Source: Shewanella pneumatophori
GTDB lineage: Bacteria; Pseudomonadota; Gammaproteobacteria; Enterobacterales; Shewanellaceae
DNA length: 64,000 bases
Assembly: GCF_023283895.1 (NCBI RefSeq)
Contig: NZ_JAKILB010000008.1
Coordinates: 124,001-188,000 of the forward strand
Direction: 5' to 3'
Shown piece after piece: positions 45,394 through 53,774 of the stretch (the first letter of the stretch is position 1; each line of letters starts with the position of its first letter). Position numbers and translations under genes: made by a program. A model generated the notes under the pieces. The model was not told the origin of the DNA. It did not search any database and saw only the letters and a list, made by a program, of their open reading frames with translations.

Positions 45394-46538
45394 TAAAGTA
45401 GCCCTGTTAACGTATCGAGAATATAGCCTTGTTCCTGTTCAGTGAGATCAGGATATAGCGGCAACGTTAAACAGTGTTGATAAAAATATTCAGCCTCTGG
45501 GAAATCATGTTCAGCAAAGCCCTTGTTTAAGTAGTAAGGCTGCAAATGCACCGGGAAATAGTGAACATGAACAAAGATATTCGCTGCACGCATAGCATCA
45601 AAAACCGCTTTACGGTCAATATGTTCTGGTAATACCACTATCATCAAATGGTAGGCACTATAACTATTATCAAGTGGTACAACACAAGTGATATTTAGCT
45701 TCGCAAGCTCAATTAAATAAGCCGCTGCTAGCTTATTTCTTTGCTCAACAAAGCTACTTAAACGTTTAATCTGACTATTACCCAATGCCGCTTGCAGCTC
45801 TGTCATGCGATAGTTAAAACCTAACTCATGCTGCTCATAGTACCAATCCCCTTCTTCGGGTCTTAGCATTTTTTCGGGGGTTTTAGTGATTCCATGACTC
45901 CGTAAAAGCTGCATAGATTCTGCGAGATCAGGGTTATTAGTTGTTGCGACACCGCCCTCAGCAGTAGTAATTATTTTTACCGGATGGAAACTAAAAATAG
46001 TGATATCGCTGTACTTGCAAGCGCCAATTTTGGAATCTAAATAACTGCCACCGATGCCGTGCGAAGCATCTTCAATCACCCTAACCCCATAAGCTTGTGC
46101 TAGCTGCCATATCGCCTGCATATCGCAACTATGACCAGCCATATGCACTGGGATCAATACTTTAGGCAGACGGTTTTGTGCTTTAGCTTGCTTAAGTTTG
46201 CTCTGTAGCGCCTTGGGGCACATGTTTCCTGTGTGACGATCTACATCGACAAAGTCAATTTTGCCGCCGCAATAAAGCGCGCAATTGGCAGAAGCGACAA
46301 ATGTAATAGGGCTCGTCCAAACATAATCTCCGTCACCAACCCCCAAAGCGAGACACGCTAGATGCAACATAGAGGTTGCGCTGTTTGCCGCTACCGCATA
46401 TTTAGCCGATGTAAACTCACAAATTTTTTGTTCAAATAGAGGAACTTGCGGCCCCTGTGTCAAACAATCGGACTGCAGTACAGCCGTTACAGCAGCAATG
46501 TCTTCTGCGGAGATATTTTGGCGCCCATAAGGGATCAT
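45393..46538 (-). CDS. pseC: UDP-4-amino-4,6-dideoxy-AltNAc transaminase PseC
   Basis: PseC is a PLP-dependent aminotransferase acting on the 4-keto sugar made by PseB. The 381-residue product is of the DegT/DnrJ/EryC1 type: MIPYGRQNISAEDIAAV opening, IEDASHGIGGSY at residues 156-166, the PLP-binding Lys188 in FSFHPVKIITTAEGG, and RSHGITK. It overlaps pseB by one base. Length is standard. Confidence 0.94.
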   Translation of the reverse strand: MIPYGRQNISAEDIAAVTAVLQSDCLTQGPQVPLFEQKICEFTSAKYAVAANSATSMLHLACLALGVGDGDYVWTSPITFVASANCALYCGGKIDFVDVDRHTGNMCPKALQSKLKQAKAQNRLPKVLIPVHMAGHSCDMQAIWQLAQAYGVRVIEDASHGIGGSYLDSKIGACKYSDITIFSFHPVKIITTAEGGVATTNNPDLAESMQLLRSHGITKTPEKMLRPEEGDWYYEQHELGFNYRMTELQAALGNSQIKRLSSFVEQRNKLAAAYLIELAKLNITCVVPLDNSYSAYHLMIVVLPEHIDRKAVFDAMRAANIFVHVHYFPVHLQPYYLNKGFAEHDFPEAEYFYQHCLTLPLYPDLTEQEQGYILDTLTGLL

Positions 46539-47536
46539 TAGTCTTTACCTTCATCAAGCAACTTAATTTGCTCTACTGATAAAAAGTCAGGATTGTTGCC
46601 TGAGTGATATTCAAAGCCCATTTCAACCGCTTTTCCCTGCTCATTAAGCAAGTTTTTAGAGTAATCCATGTCTTTGCCAAAAAAGATGATGCTTGGTGTG
46701 ATAACAAAATGATCATCAAACTCAATGGTGTGATGTGAATCGTCACCTGGACACATAATTTCGTGCAGCTTTTCCCCTGGTCTTATGCCGATAATTTCAT
46801 GCTTTAGACCAGGCCCACAGGCTTCAGCAATATCAGTAACTCTTACTGATGGGATCTTAGGCACAAAAATCTCACCACCTTGCATTCTGGCAAAGTTCTT
46901 CAATACAAAGTCAACACCGTCTTGTAAAGATAACCAGAAACGAGTCATTTCAGGATGCGTAATAGGTAATGAAGAGGTGCCTTCACTAATAAGACCTTTA
47001 AAGTAAGGCACCACAGAGCCACGAGAACCGACGACATTGCCATATCTGACAGCAGAAAAGCGTGTAACCCCCTCGCCCACCATATTATTGGCTGCAACGA
47101 AAAGTTTGTCAGAGGCCAGCTTAGTCGCACCGTATAAATTGATTGGATTGGCCGCTTTATCGGTTGATAATGCAATTACACGCTTAACATTGTTAGCGAT
47201 GGCTGCTTTGATAACATTCTCAGCACCATAAATATTAGTCTTTATACATTCCATAGGATTGTACTCGGCTGCTGGTACCTGTTTAATGGCGGCGGCATGA
47301 ATAACATAATCTACATCTTTGAATGCTTGCATCATCCGGTCGCCATCACGCACGTCGCCAAGGAAGTAGCGCATGCATGGTGCATTAAACACTTGCTGCA
47401 TTTCATACTGCTTTAGCTCATCACGAGATAAGATAATTAATCGCTTTGGTTTATAACGCTCTAGAATCGTTTTGGTATATTTTTGGCCAAAAGACCCGGT
47501 GCCACCAGTAATAAGGATCGACTTATTATCAAACAT
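46538..47536 (-). CDS. pseB: UDP-N-acetylglucosamine 4,6-dehydratase/5-epimerase PseB
   Basis: PseB starts the Pse pathway. The 332-residue product is an extended SDR enzyme with the NAD(P) motif ITGGTGSFGQKYTKTIL at residues 8-24, SRDELKQYEM, the STDKAANPINLYGATK active-site segment (Tyr-x3-Lys), and a C-terminal IGIRPGEKLHEIMCPGDDS region. It is the first gene of the pseBCFGI transcript; a TATAAT-type -10 on the minus strand at 47576-47581 (weak -35) may serve it. Confidence 0.95.
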   Translation of the reverse strand: MFDNKSILITGGTGSFGQKYTKTILERYKPKRLIILSRDELKQYEMQQVFNAPCMRYFLGDVRDGDRMMQAFKDVDYVIHAAAIKQVPAAEYNPMECIKTNIYGAENVIKAAIANNVKRVIALSTDKAANPINLYGATKLASDKLFVAANNMVGEGVTRFSAVRYGNVVGSRGSVVPYFKGLISEGTSSLPITHPEMTRFWLSLQDGVDFVLKNFARMQGGEIFVPKIPSVRVTDIAEACGPGLKHEIIGIRPGEKLHEIMCPGDDSHHTIEFDDHFVITPSIIFFGKDMDYSKNLLNEQGKAVEMGFEYHSGNNPDFLSVEQIKLLDEGKD

Positions 47537-48228
47537 GTTATCTCCAATTTATCACTACAGTGCTCTGAATGAACAATTATAAAGCCAGCTTAAACTTCGA
47601 AATTACAGAGCAAAATACATACCAAAAAAGGTTCATAATTAAAATTAGCACTTAGATTATTCTTAATTACGTCTTTAATTTGCTCAAAACCACTCAAAAA
47701 ATGCTCTACCTTACATAGATAATTAAAATAAAAGCAAAGATTTAGCAGTGTATTTTACCAATAAAGTGACTATATAGAAATATCCCCTCAGCATCGACTC
47801 TATTGGTTATGGCTTTGATCGCCCGAATAAAAAAACATCAACTCACTTGTAGTTGAGTGGCTGAATTTTGACGCTCTAAAATCAATTCAATGCTAACGTT
47901 AAGTATTAAACACTAAATAACTGTAATCGATTGCCAAGCTAGGCCTAATAAAACTAGCTTTATCCAAGCTCCCTCTTAAACCAACCGGCTTAGGCATCTA
48001 AAGTAATGTTTTTACTTATCACTATTTCAAAGCCGATTACTTCAGCTTACACTCCAATTCAATTAATTTAGAGTCTGGTAACTAGTCCTGCATTGGCGCA
48101 TTTTTTGCTACTCTTTTTCAGCAATCTACTCACCACAATAGATTAGCGCTTAAAACGACAATTCCCTGACGTAGTAAGCAAGGTATACCAAGACATCTAA
48201 CAACGACTGATAAAGGCATTAATTGGCA
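47537..48228. other. Long AT-rich intergenic region between pseB and maf-2
   Basis: These 692 bases separate two divergent transcripts and hold no convincing gene on either strand. They are visibly more AT-rich than the neighbouring genes. A TATAAT on the minus strand (47576-47581) may be the pseB -10. A GCCGATTA at 48032 resembles a sigma-28 -10 but has a poor -35. No repeats longer than a few bases were recognised. Confidence 0.6.
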
Positions 48229-50700
48229 ATGAACGTATCTGAATCTGTAATTACCAATCAATTCGCAATTAGCACTTTTGGCGAATACTTCTTACCTAGT
48301 GTAAATCGAAATACGTTCGAAAAGATTGACTCCAAAACGGCCTTTAAAAAACGATTCAAAGAGACCATTTTTCAAGAAGATAGTTTACATATCATTGTGG
48401 GATTAGATTCAGGATTGCTTGCTAACTATGTACTTGAAAGCCCTGTGCCTATGGGAAGTAAATATATCTTTGTCGAGCTTGACCCTGTATTAGCCTTACT
48501 CAATGTCGAAATTGATGCAGAAAAACAAAAGCAGATTCAAATCTTAACCTTTGACCAGTTTCAATCCGAAATGGAGTCAGGGGACAACGATCTGTATCTA
48601 ATAAAAGAGCAATATGTCATTCATCACTCTTTTGCATCGACTATGGGCATCATCGAAGAATATAGCTCGTTAATCAATTTAGTTGATAAGCAACTTTCGT
48701 TTAGAGCCGTTGAGCGAAAATCGCATTTTGAACAAAAGATTTTCCTCATCCAGCAACTAAAAAACCTAGCTGAAAATCAATACCCTGCTGCGCTTCTGAA
48801 CGGAAAATTTACTGGAAAAACTTGTATAATCATTGGTGGTGGCCCTTCACTGGATGAACATTTCGATTGGATAGTCGATAACTACCACCAGCTGTTTGTG
48901 ATTACTGTCTCTAGAATGGCTTCAAGATTATCTAATGCCGGGATCCCAGCTCATATTATTGTATCAGTTGACCCGCAAGACTTTAGTTTCGAGGTTAATC
49001 GCGACATGATGGCGCTTACCCACGAAAGCCTATTTATTAACTCACACCATGTTAATCACAGATTAATCTCGCAGTGGTTAGGTAAATCCCTTTATTTAGG
49101 CAGTAAATTACCTTGGGCAGACGAAGACACAAATAATATCCCGACCGTAGGTCCTACCGTTACAAACAGTGCCGTTAGAGTCGCTATAGAATTAGGCTTT
49201 AAGGATATTTTACTCACAGGCGCAGACTTTTGTTATTCAAGTGATGGCGTCTCCCACGCTAACGGCGCAGTTGAAGCTAATGCAGGATCAAACAATAGCC
49301 GTATCGGTGAATGGGTGGAAACCTATGCAGGCAACATTGCCGAAACCATTGTGCAGCTAATATATGCAGGCCAAGCCCTAACCGAAGATGCATTAAACTA
49401 TCCGCACGCAAATATAATCAACCTATCTGAAAATGCAGCTAAACTTGACGGCGTACATCATCAAAAAGTCGAGTCAATAAAACTACAATCCGCCGGTATA
49501 TCCCCTAAACAATTATTAGAGTTAGTGCCCGATGGTGCGACCGAGAAATCAGTGCATCTAAACAAAATGATGACTGAAGTGAATCAAGCTATCCAAGACT
49601 TAGAGCAGATAAAAGCGTTAGCAAACAAAGCGATTGAGTTAAATGAACAAGCTCGAGGACTAGAGATTCAATCTAAAAAAAGTCAACTAGTCGTCAGTAA
49701 AATCGATAAGATTGAAAGTCAACTTAAAGATAAATACAGTGCACTATCTCAAGTCATTAAGTTCTATGGATATTATGAGTTTTCTAAATTCTTAACCACT
49801 CAAGAATCTGAAACTTGGTCAGTAGAACATATGCAAAATATGACTCATCGCTATTATGAAGCCTTTCATACCTTGGCAATTGAATTGCTTGGCTATCTCA
49901 ATCAAGCTGCTAATAACTTAACTATGAGGCAATGGGAGCTTGCCGAAACTGCACCAATTACACAATTGGTCGACCATTGGCGCGCAAGCGATCAGCCAGG
50001 ACGAGTGCACAACGTCAGCCAGTTAAGAAGTCAGCTTAACTTGGCTTTTAATACAGACGATGCTTGCCTGCAGCAAATAGCAAATGAATACCAAGTGCAA
50101 CTAACCTCAATGGAACACCCGTATTTTTCGCTTAAAAAAACCAATATGTCACTGCACAATACCTTTGCAAAAATTATTGATTTATACAAAAGCAAAAATC
50201 ACACAGGATTGAGTCAGCTAATAAACAGTGTTGAGCCTATGGTTGACGGCGATGGTTTGGCGCAGCGGCTTTACTATTTAGCTCAAAGCTATCTAGCTAT
50301 TCTGAGTGATGATAATCACGCAGCCTTATCGCACTTACAACAAATCGCGCCAGAAAACCGAACTGAAGTCGAACTAAAACAAATTCTTATCTTAGCGCTT
50401 AAAGTGCATAACATTGAGTTGGCAGAGTCAACATTGGAGGCAATCATTCATTACAGCGATGAATACTTGCCGCAATATGCCCATGTACTCACACTGCAAG
50501 GTAAGAATCAGCAAGCGCTAAATACTTACTTAGACTACCTAGATAAATACCCAACAGATATTAGTGTACTGTTGAAAATGGGCGTTTTCTTAGCAGAGAT
50601 GGGACAAATAGAAGGCGCACGTTCTAGCTTTAATCAAGTGCTCACCATTGACCCTGAGAATCTCACCGCAGCAAACTACCTGCTGCAACTGCAAGCCTAA
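48229..50700 (+). CDS. Large Maf family protein (Maf-2) with C-terminal repeat domain
   Basis: This 823-residue protein is a long member of the flagellin nonulosonic-acid transferase family. The Maf domain (about 165-430) carries CIIIGGGPSLDEHFDWI (GGGPSL at about 203-208), RLSNAGIPAHIIVSVDPQDFSFEV and DILLTGADFCYSSDG. A helical central region is at about 430-640. The C-terminal 180 residues look like TPR repeats (YAHVLTLQGKNQQALNTYL and GARSSFNQVLTIDPENLTAANYL). The ATG at 48229 is used; the frame opens six bases earlier at TTG. No ribosome-binding site is strong. Confidence 0.85.
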   Translation: MNVSESVITNQFAISTFGEYFLPSVNRNTFEKIDSKTAFKKRFKETIFQEDSLHIIVGLDSGLLANYVLESPVPMGSKYIFVELDPVLALLNVEIDAEKQKQIQILTFDQFQSEMESGDNDLYLIKEQYVIHHSFASTMGIIEEYSSLINLVDKQLSFRAVERKSHFEQKIFLIQQLKNLAENQYPAALLNGKFTGKTCIIIGGGPSLDEHFDWIVDNYHQLFVITVSRMASRLSNAGIPAHIIVSVDPQDFSFEVNRDMMALTHESLFINSHHVNHRLISQWLGKSLYLGSKLPWADEDTNNIPTVGPTVTNSAVRVAIELGFKDILLTGADFCYSSDGVSHANGAVEANAGSNNSRIGEWVETYAGNIAETIVQLIYAGQALTEDALNYPHANIINLSENAAKLDGVHHQKVESIKLQSAGISPKQLLELVPDGATEKSVHLNKMMTEVNQAIQDLEQIKALANKAIELNEQARGLEIQSKKSQLVVSKIDKIESQLKDKYSALSQVIKFYGYYEFSKFLTTQESETWSVEHMQNMTHRYYEAFHTLAIELLGYLNQAANNLTMRQWELAETAPITQLVDHWRASDQPGRVHNVSQLRSQLNLAFNTDDACLQQIANEYQVQLTSMEHPYFSLKKTNMSLHNTFAKIIDLYKSKNHTGLSQLINSVEPMVDGDGLAQRLYYLAQSYLAILSDDNHAALSHLQQIAPENRTEVELKQILILALKVHNIELAESTLEAIIHYSDEYLPQYAHVLTLQGKNQQALNTYLDYLDKYPTDISVLLKMGVFLAEMGQIEGARSSFNQVLTIDPENLTAANYLLQLQA

Positions 50701-50720
50701 GGCAGTCAAAAATACAGTTA

Positions 50721-50754
50721 AGCGGCGCGAAGTAAAAAAACTTATTGCGCCGCT
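50721..50754 (+). terminator. Hairpin after maf-2
   Basis: Arms AGCGGCGC and GCGCCGCT pair perfectly around an 18-base loop that can itself pair AAG...CTT. It lies 20 bases after the maf-2 stop. No T-run follows directly. Confidence 0.6.
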
Positions 50755-50824
50755 GCTATTAAGCTTGCTTGCAGGGTATAATGCCCACGTTTTCCCTTAT
50801 TAATATCCTTGCAAGAGAGGCGCT

Positions 50825-51304
50825 GTGGCACATACCTATATTCCATTTGAACAATACAAACGTAAGTGGATCTTTAATCATAAAGACCTTCCTGTGACTG
50901 ATGAAGATAAAGCGCTGATCTTACCGCTTGATCAAAAATCATCGATGGAAGTTTGGAATAAATGGATTAGCAATAAAAGTAGCCGTACAGAGCAGTTCAC
51001 TAAAGGTGACTGGGCAGCCAAAGACAGTGCTTGGGTGTTAACTGAACATTGGCAAAGTGCATGGGATAGCGAAGATCCAAAGCTACCAGAAGGTTTTAGC
51101 GAACATTTTGACTGGGCTGACGATACCCCGGTGTATTTTTGCTATGAAAAATACCAAGTCATTGAGACTCGTTGGGACGTGTTTGTGCGTAACTGGAAGT
51201 GCTTCCTGTTCTTTGACGACGGTCCACTATTGATTTCAGCTAAACAAAAACAAACCGCGCTATTTCACCAAAGCGGTCAGTTCCAATTAGGTACACGCGG
51301 CTAA
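50825..51304 (+). CDS. Conserved hypothetical protein, DUF2947-like (GTG start)
   Basis: The 159-residue soluble protein starts at a GTG preceded by AGAGAGG. It opens with YIPFEQYKRKWIFNHKDLPV and is rich in Trp (WNKWISN, WAAKDSAWVLTEHWQSAWDSE, TRWDVFVRNWKCFLFFDDG). It resembles the uncharacterised gammaproteobacterial DUF2947 family; the assignment is from memory of the sequence type and untested. No signal peptide or catalytic motif is evident. Function unknown. Confidence 0.72.
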   Translation: MAHTYIPFEQYKRKWIFNHKDLPVTDEDKALILPLDQKSSMEVWNKWISNKSSRTEQFTKGDWAAKDSAWVLTEHWQSAWDSEDPKLPEGFSEHFDWADDTPVYFCYEKYQVIETRWDVFVRNWKCFLFFDDGPLLISAKQKQTALFHQSGQFQLGTRG

Positions 51305-51314
51305 AACTAGCCGC
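51297..51314 (+). terminator. Short hairpin at end of DUF2947-like gene
   Basis: Arms GCGGCTA and TAGCCGC flank AAAC and include the stop codon; TTATTAAAA follows. It may weaken read-through into the next gene, which starts 20 bases later. Confidence 0.5.
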
Positions 51315-51333
51315 TTATTAAAACGAGATAATA

Positions 51334-51894
51334 ATGAAATACCTTTCTACCCTTCTATTTGCTGGCAGTGTATTACTGTCATCTTCTCTACAAGCTAAAG
51401 AAGTGTCTGGCATACAACTTGATGACTCAATCACTGTTGAGGGTCAAACACTGGTCTTAAATGGCGCTGGCGTACGTAGCAAGTTCTTTATCGATTTATA
51501 TGTTGGTAGTTTATATGTACCAGCTAATCTTAATACCGCTCAAGCAGCGCTTGAGTCACCAAGTGTTGCTGTGCGCTTAAATATCACTTCAGGCATGATC
51601 ACTGCTGATAAAATGAAAGACGCCATTAATGAAGGCTTCGACGATGCAACTGATGGCAATACCACACAAATTGCTGCAAAAATCGAGCAATTTATGGGAT
51701 TATTTAGTGCTGAAATCGTTGAAGGTGATCAATTTACACTGCTAGCTGATAAAACAACGGGCGTTACCGCTTATAAAAATGGTCAAGCTCAGGCAACTAT
51801 TGCAGGCGAAGATTTCCGCCAAGCAGTATTGAAGATTTGGTTAGGCAATGAACCAGCCCAAGATAGCTTAAAAGAAGCTATGTTGGGCCAGTAA
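51334..51894 (+). CDS. Periplasmic chalcone-isomerase-like protein
   Basis: The 186-residue product has a signal peptide (cleavage after LQA, residue 21) and one domain resembling bacterial chalcone-isomerase-like proteins: VSGIQLDDSITVEGQTLVLNGAGVRSKFFIDLYVGSLYVP is the recognisable stretch. Bacterial members are mostly uncharacterised and are not assumed to act on flavonoids. A ribosome-binding site GAG lies before the ATG. It ends 19 bases from the convergent outer-membrane gene. Confidence 0.8.
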   Translation: MKYLSTLLFAGSVLLSSSLQAKEVSGIQLDDSITVEGQTLVLNGAGVRSKFFIDLYVGSLYVPANLNTAQAALESPSVAVRLNITSGMITADKMKDAINEGFDDATDGNTTQIAAKIEQFMGLFSAEIVEGDQFTLLADKTTGVTAYKNGQAQATIAGEDFRQAVLKIWLGNEPAQDSLKEAMLGQ

Positions 51895-51913
51895 TTTAAT
51901 CTTTAGAATTTAG

Positions 51914-52807
51914 CTAAAATTTAAAGGTGACATCCAGGGCTGCTGCGCCCTGGTTGTCGATATCCTCAGTAGTATCTTGTGGATTAAGCTCCAACTCACC
52001 ATTAAAGAAATATCCCGCATAAGCATTGACGCTAACCGCTTTAGAAATATCCCAACCTAACCTTACAAAGCTGACCCATTCATCAATCTCTGCGGTTTCT
52101 TTTTCATCGGCGATTAAAAACCGATTAGTTCGCTTTGATGTACCAAGGCCAATATTCCAATCAGGATCTAATTGATAACTTAGCTCTAAACCCGCAGGGC
52201 CACTAAAGCCTGCAGAAAACGGGTTACCTAGTTTTAAGTTCTCAGTAATTTGCCAGCTCACTGCAATAAAAGGCACAGTCCGAACTTCATCAATATCGTT
52301 TAGGTATGCCACACCTAAACCTAATACATTACCGGAATCAAAGCGGTACATACCTGATAACACGGTACCATAACTTTCAGCATTGCTTGCAGAGGCTGTA
52401 TCGGCATAGGCGTATTGCAGCTTAGGCGCTAGCATAAACATCCAGTTTTTATTGGGCCGATATGACAGGGACAAACTCGCTCGATAACGCTCAATTTTAT
52501 CCCAGGCTTGAGTGTTACCTTGCAAATTCGGTGAGCGCCAATCGTAATCCAAATTATCGTAACCAACGCCCGCCCCAATAAACCACTTATTACCTAATGG
52601 CATACTGGCTTTAAAATCAAACATCCATTGATCACGCTGTAACTCATTATTGCCAACATCGGCAGTGCCGGTAGTCATCCTAGTAGCACTTAAACTAAAT
52701 GGACTTGGTCGGTATGAAGAGGATTGAGTTTGCTGCTCCGCTAATGCAGCTGGCGACGAAACTAACGTAGATAAGGCTAGCGTACTTATTGCTAGGGACT
52801 TTTTCAT
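51914..52807 (-). CDS. Outer-membrane beta-barrel protein (unknown role)
   Basis: The 297-residue product has a Sec signal peptide (cleavage after ALA, residue 23) and then alternating polar/hydrophobic strands separated by turns, ending in the outer-membrane targeting residue Phe (LDVTFKF). Segments such as KWFIGAGVGYDNLDYDW and NVLGLGVAYLNDIDEV are barrel-like. It is not a classical porin by sequence. It is transcribed alone and convergent with the chalcone-isomerase-like gene. Confidence 0.78.
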   Translation of the reverse strand: MKKSLAISTLALSTLVSSPAALAEQQTQSSSYRPSPFSLSATRMTTGTADVGNNELQRDQWMFDFKASMPLGNKWFIGAGVGYDNLDYDWRSPNLQGNTQAWDKIERYRASLSLSYRPNKNWMFMLAPKLQYAYADTASASNAESYGTVLSGMYRFDSGNVLGLGVAYLNDIDEVRTVPFIAVSWQITENLKLGNPFSAGFSGPAGLELSYQLDPDWNIGLGTSKRTNRFLIADEKETAEIDEWVSFVRLGWDISKAVSVNAYAGYFFNGELELNPQDTTEDIDNQGAAALDVTFKF

Positions 52808-52969
52808 TTTGCTAACTCCATTAGCTAATTATTATTTCAAAAATGAATGATGTATTTGATATGACTGTACATTACGGCGAGGCGAGGCCAAAGGATCATT
52901 TTGTATCTGATTATTGTAGAACACTTTATCGGTTTTATGATTACAGGTTAATAATACCTAAAAATCGAA

Positions 52970-53605
52970 TTAACTAACTTTATAAGCCTTTAAAAACATC
53001 TCTACAGTCTCTTTAATGTAGCTTTCGCGCTCAGGTAATAAATCATCAATATTTAAACCTAAATCTAAGCGCATTCTCACCTCACCAAACACCATTAAAC
53101 ACAACCTTACTGCGCAGTGATGTGGATGCTTAAACTGATAAACGCCTAGCTCTGTTACCTTAGCTAAATAATCTGCGAGTAAGCCTAGAATATGCTTTGG
53201 CCCTGCATTGTAAAATAGCTCTGAGATCTCAGGGTGAGTATCAGACTGAGATACACATGCCTTAAAAACAGTTACCGCTTCAGGGCTAGTTATCACTTCA
53301 CCGAAATGTTTAGCAAATAAGCCTAAGCTGACTTCAGGGCTTGTGGGATCAGACAAAAGGTCTTGGTTAACCCCATGCACTAAACATTTAGATTCTATCG
53401 ATGCGACAAACAAATCATCTTTACAACCAAAGTGCGAATAAACCGTTTGCTTAGACACACCAGCCAATTTTGCCACCTCATCCATACTGGTATTGGAGAA
53501 CCCATGATCACAAAAAAGCTCTTTTGCAGCCTGTAAGATCTGCGCTCTTTTTTGTTCACTTCGATTCAATAAAGGTGCATTCATATCCAGCAAAACTCCA
53601 ACCAT
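52970..53605 (-). CDS. TetR family repressor of the adjacent RND efflux operon
   Basis: The 211-residue product has an N-terminal TetR helix-turn-helix (about 17-65) with AKELFCDHGFSNTSMDEVAKLAGVSKQTVYSHFGCKDDLF. The C-terminal ligand domain resembles the AcrR-like C-terminal families. It is divergent from the efflux genes and three palindromic sites lie between them, so it very likely represses both. An internal ATG 21 bases into the gene is an alternative start; neither has a clear advantage. Confidence 0.9.
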   Translation of the reverse strand: MVGVLLDMNAPLLNRSEQKRAQILQAAKELFCDHGFSNTSMDEVAKLAGVSKQTVYSHFGCKDDLFVASIESKCLVHGVNQDLLSDPTSPEVSLGLFAKHFGEVITSPEAVTVFKACVSQSDTHPEISELFYNAGPKHILGLLADYLAKVTELGVYQFKHPHHCAVRLCLMVFGEVRMRLDLGLNIDDLLPERESYIKETVEMFLKAYKVS

Positions 53606-53647
53606 TAGCCTTAATCACATTCAATTATCTATTTAAGCATAGACTAG

Positions 53648-53719
53648 ACTGCCCAGTCCATTTATTAGTCAAATAGACTAGACAGTCTAGTTCTTAAACA
53701 CTAGACTAGGCAGTCTAGT
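53648..53719. promoter_or_regulatory. Three tandem TetR-type operators
   Basis: Two strong 15-base palindromes, ACTAGAC-A-GTCTAGT (53677-53691) and ACTAGGC-A-GTCTAGT (53705-53719), are joined by a degenerate third, ACTGCCC-A-GTCCATT (53648-53662), which overlaps an extra ACTAGAC half-site at 53643. Centres are 29 and 28 bases apart, close to three helical turns minus a few bases. They lie between tetR and the efflux operon and are the probable binding sites of the TetR protein. Confidence 0.8.
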
Positions 53720-53736
53720 TTAACATTTAATCTACC

Positions 53737-53756
53737 TTATGCACCTCAGTGCATAA
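53737..53756. promoter_or_regulatory. Perfect inverted repeat in efflux-operon leader
   Basis: TTATGCAC and GTGCATAA flank CTCA, forming a perfect eight-base-pair stem, 18 bases before the adaptor ATG. It is unlike the TetR sites and may be a second regulator's operator or a leader hairpin. Confidence 0.6.
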
Positions 53757-53774
53757 CAAAATGGGTTGTATGCG

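Noticed and set aside
48012..48039. GCCGATTA resembling a sigma-28 -10 before maf-2
   Set aside because: The matching -35 position reads TACT rather than TAAA, and the site is 190 bases from the ATG.
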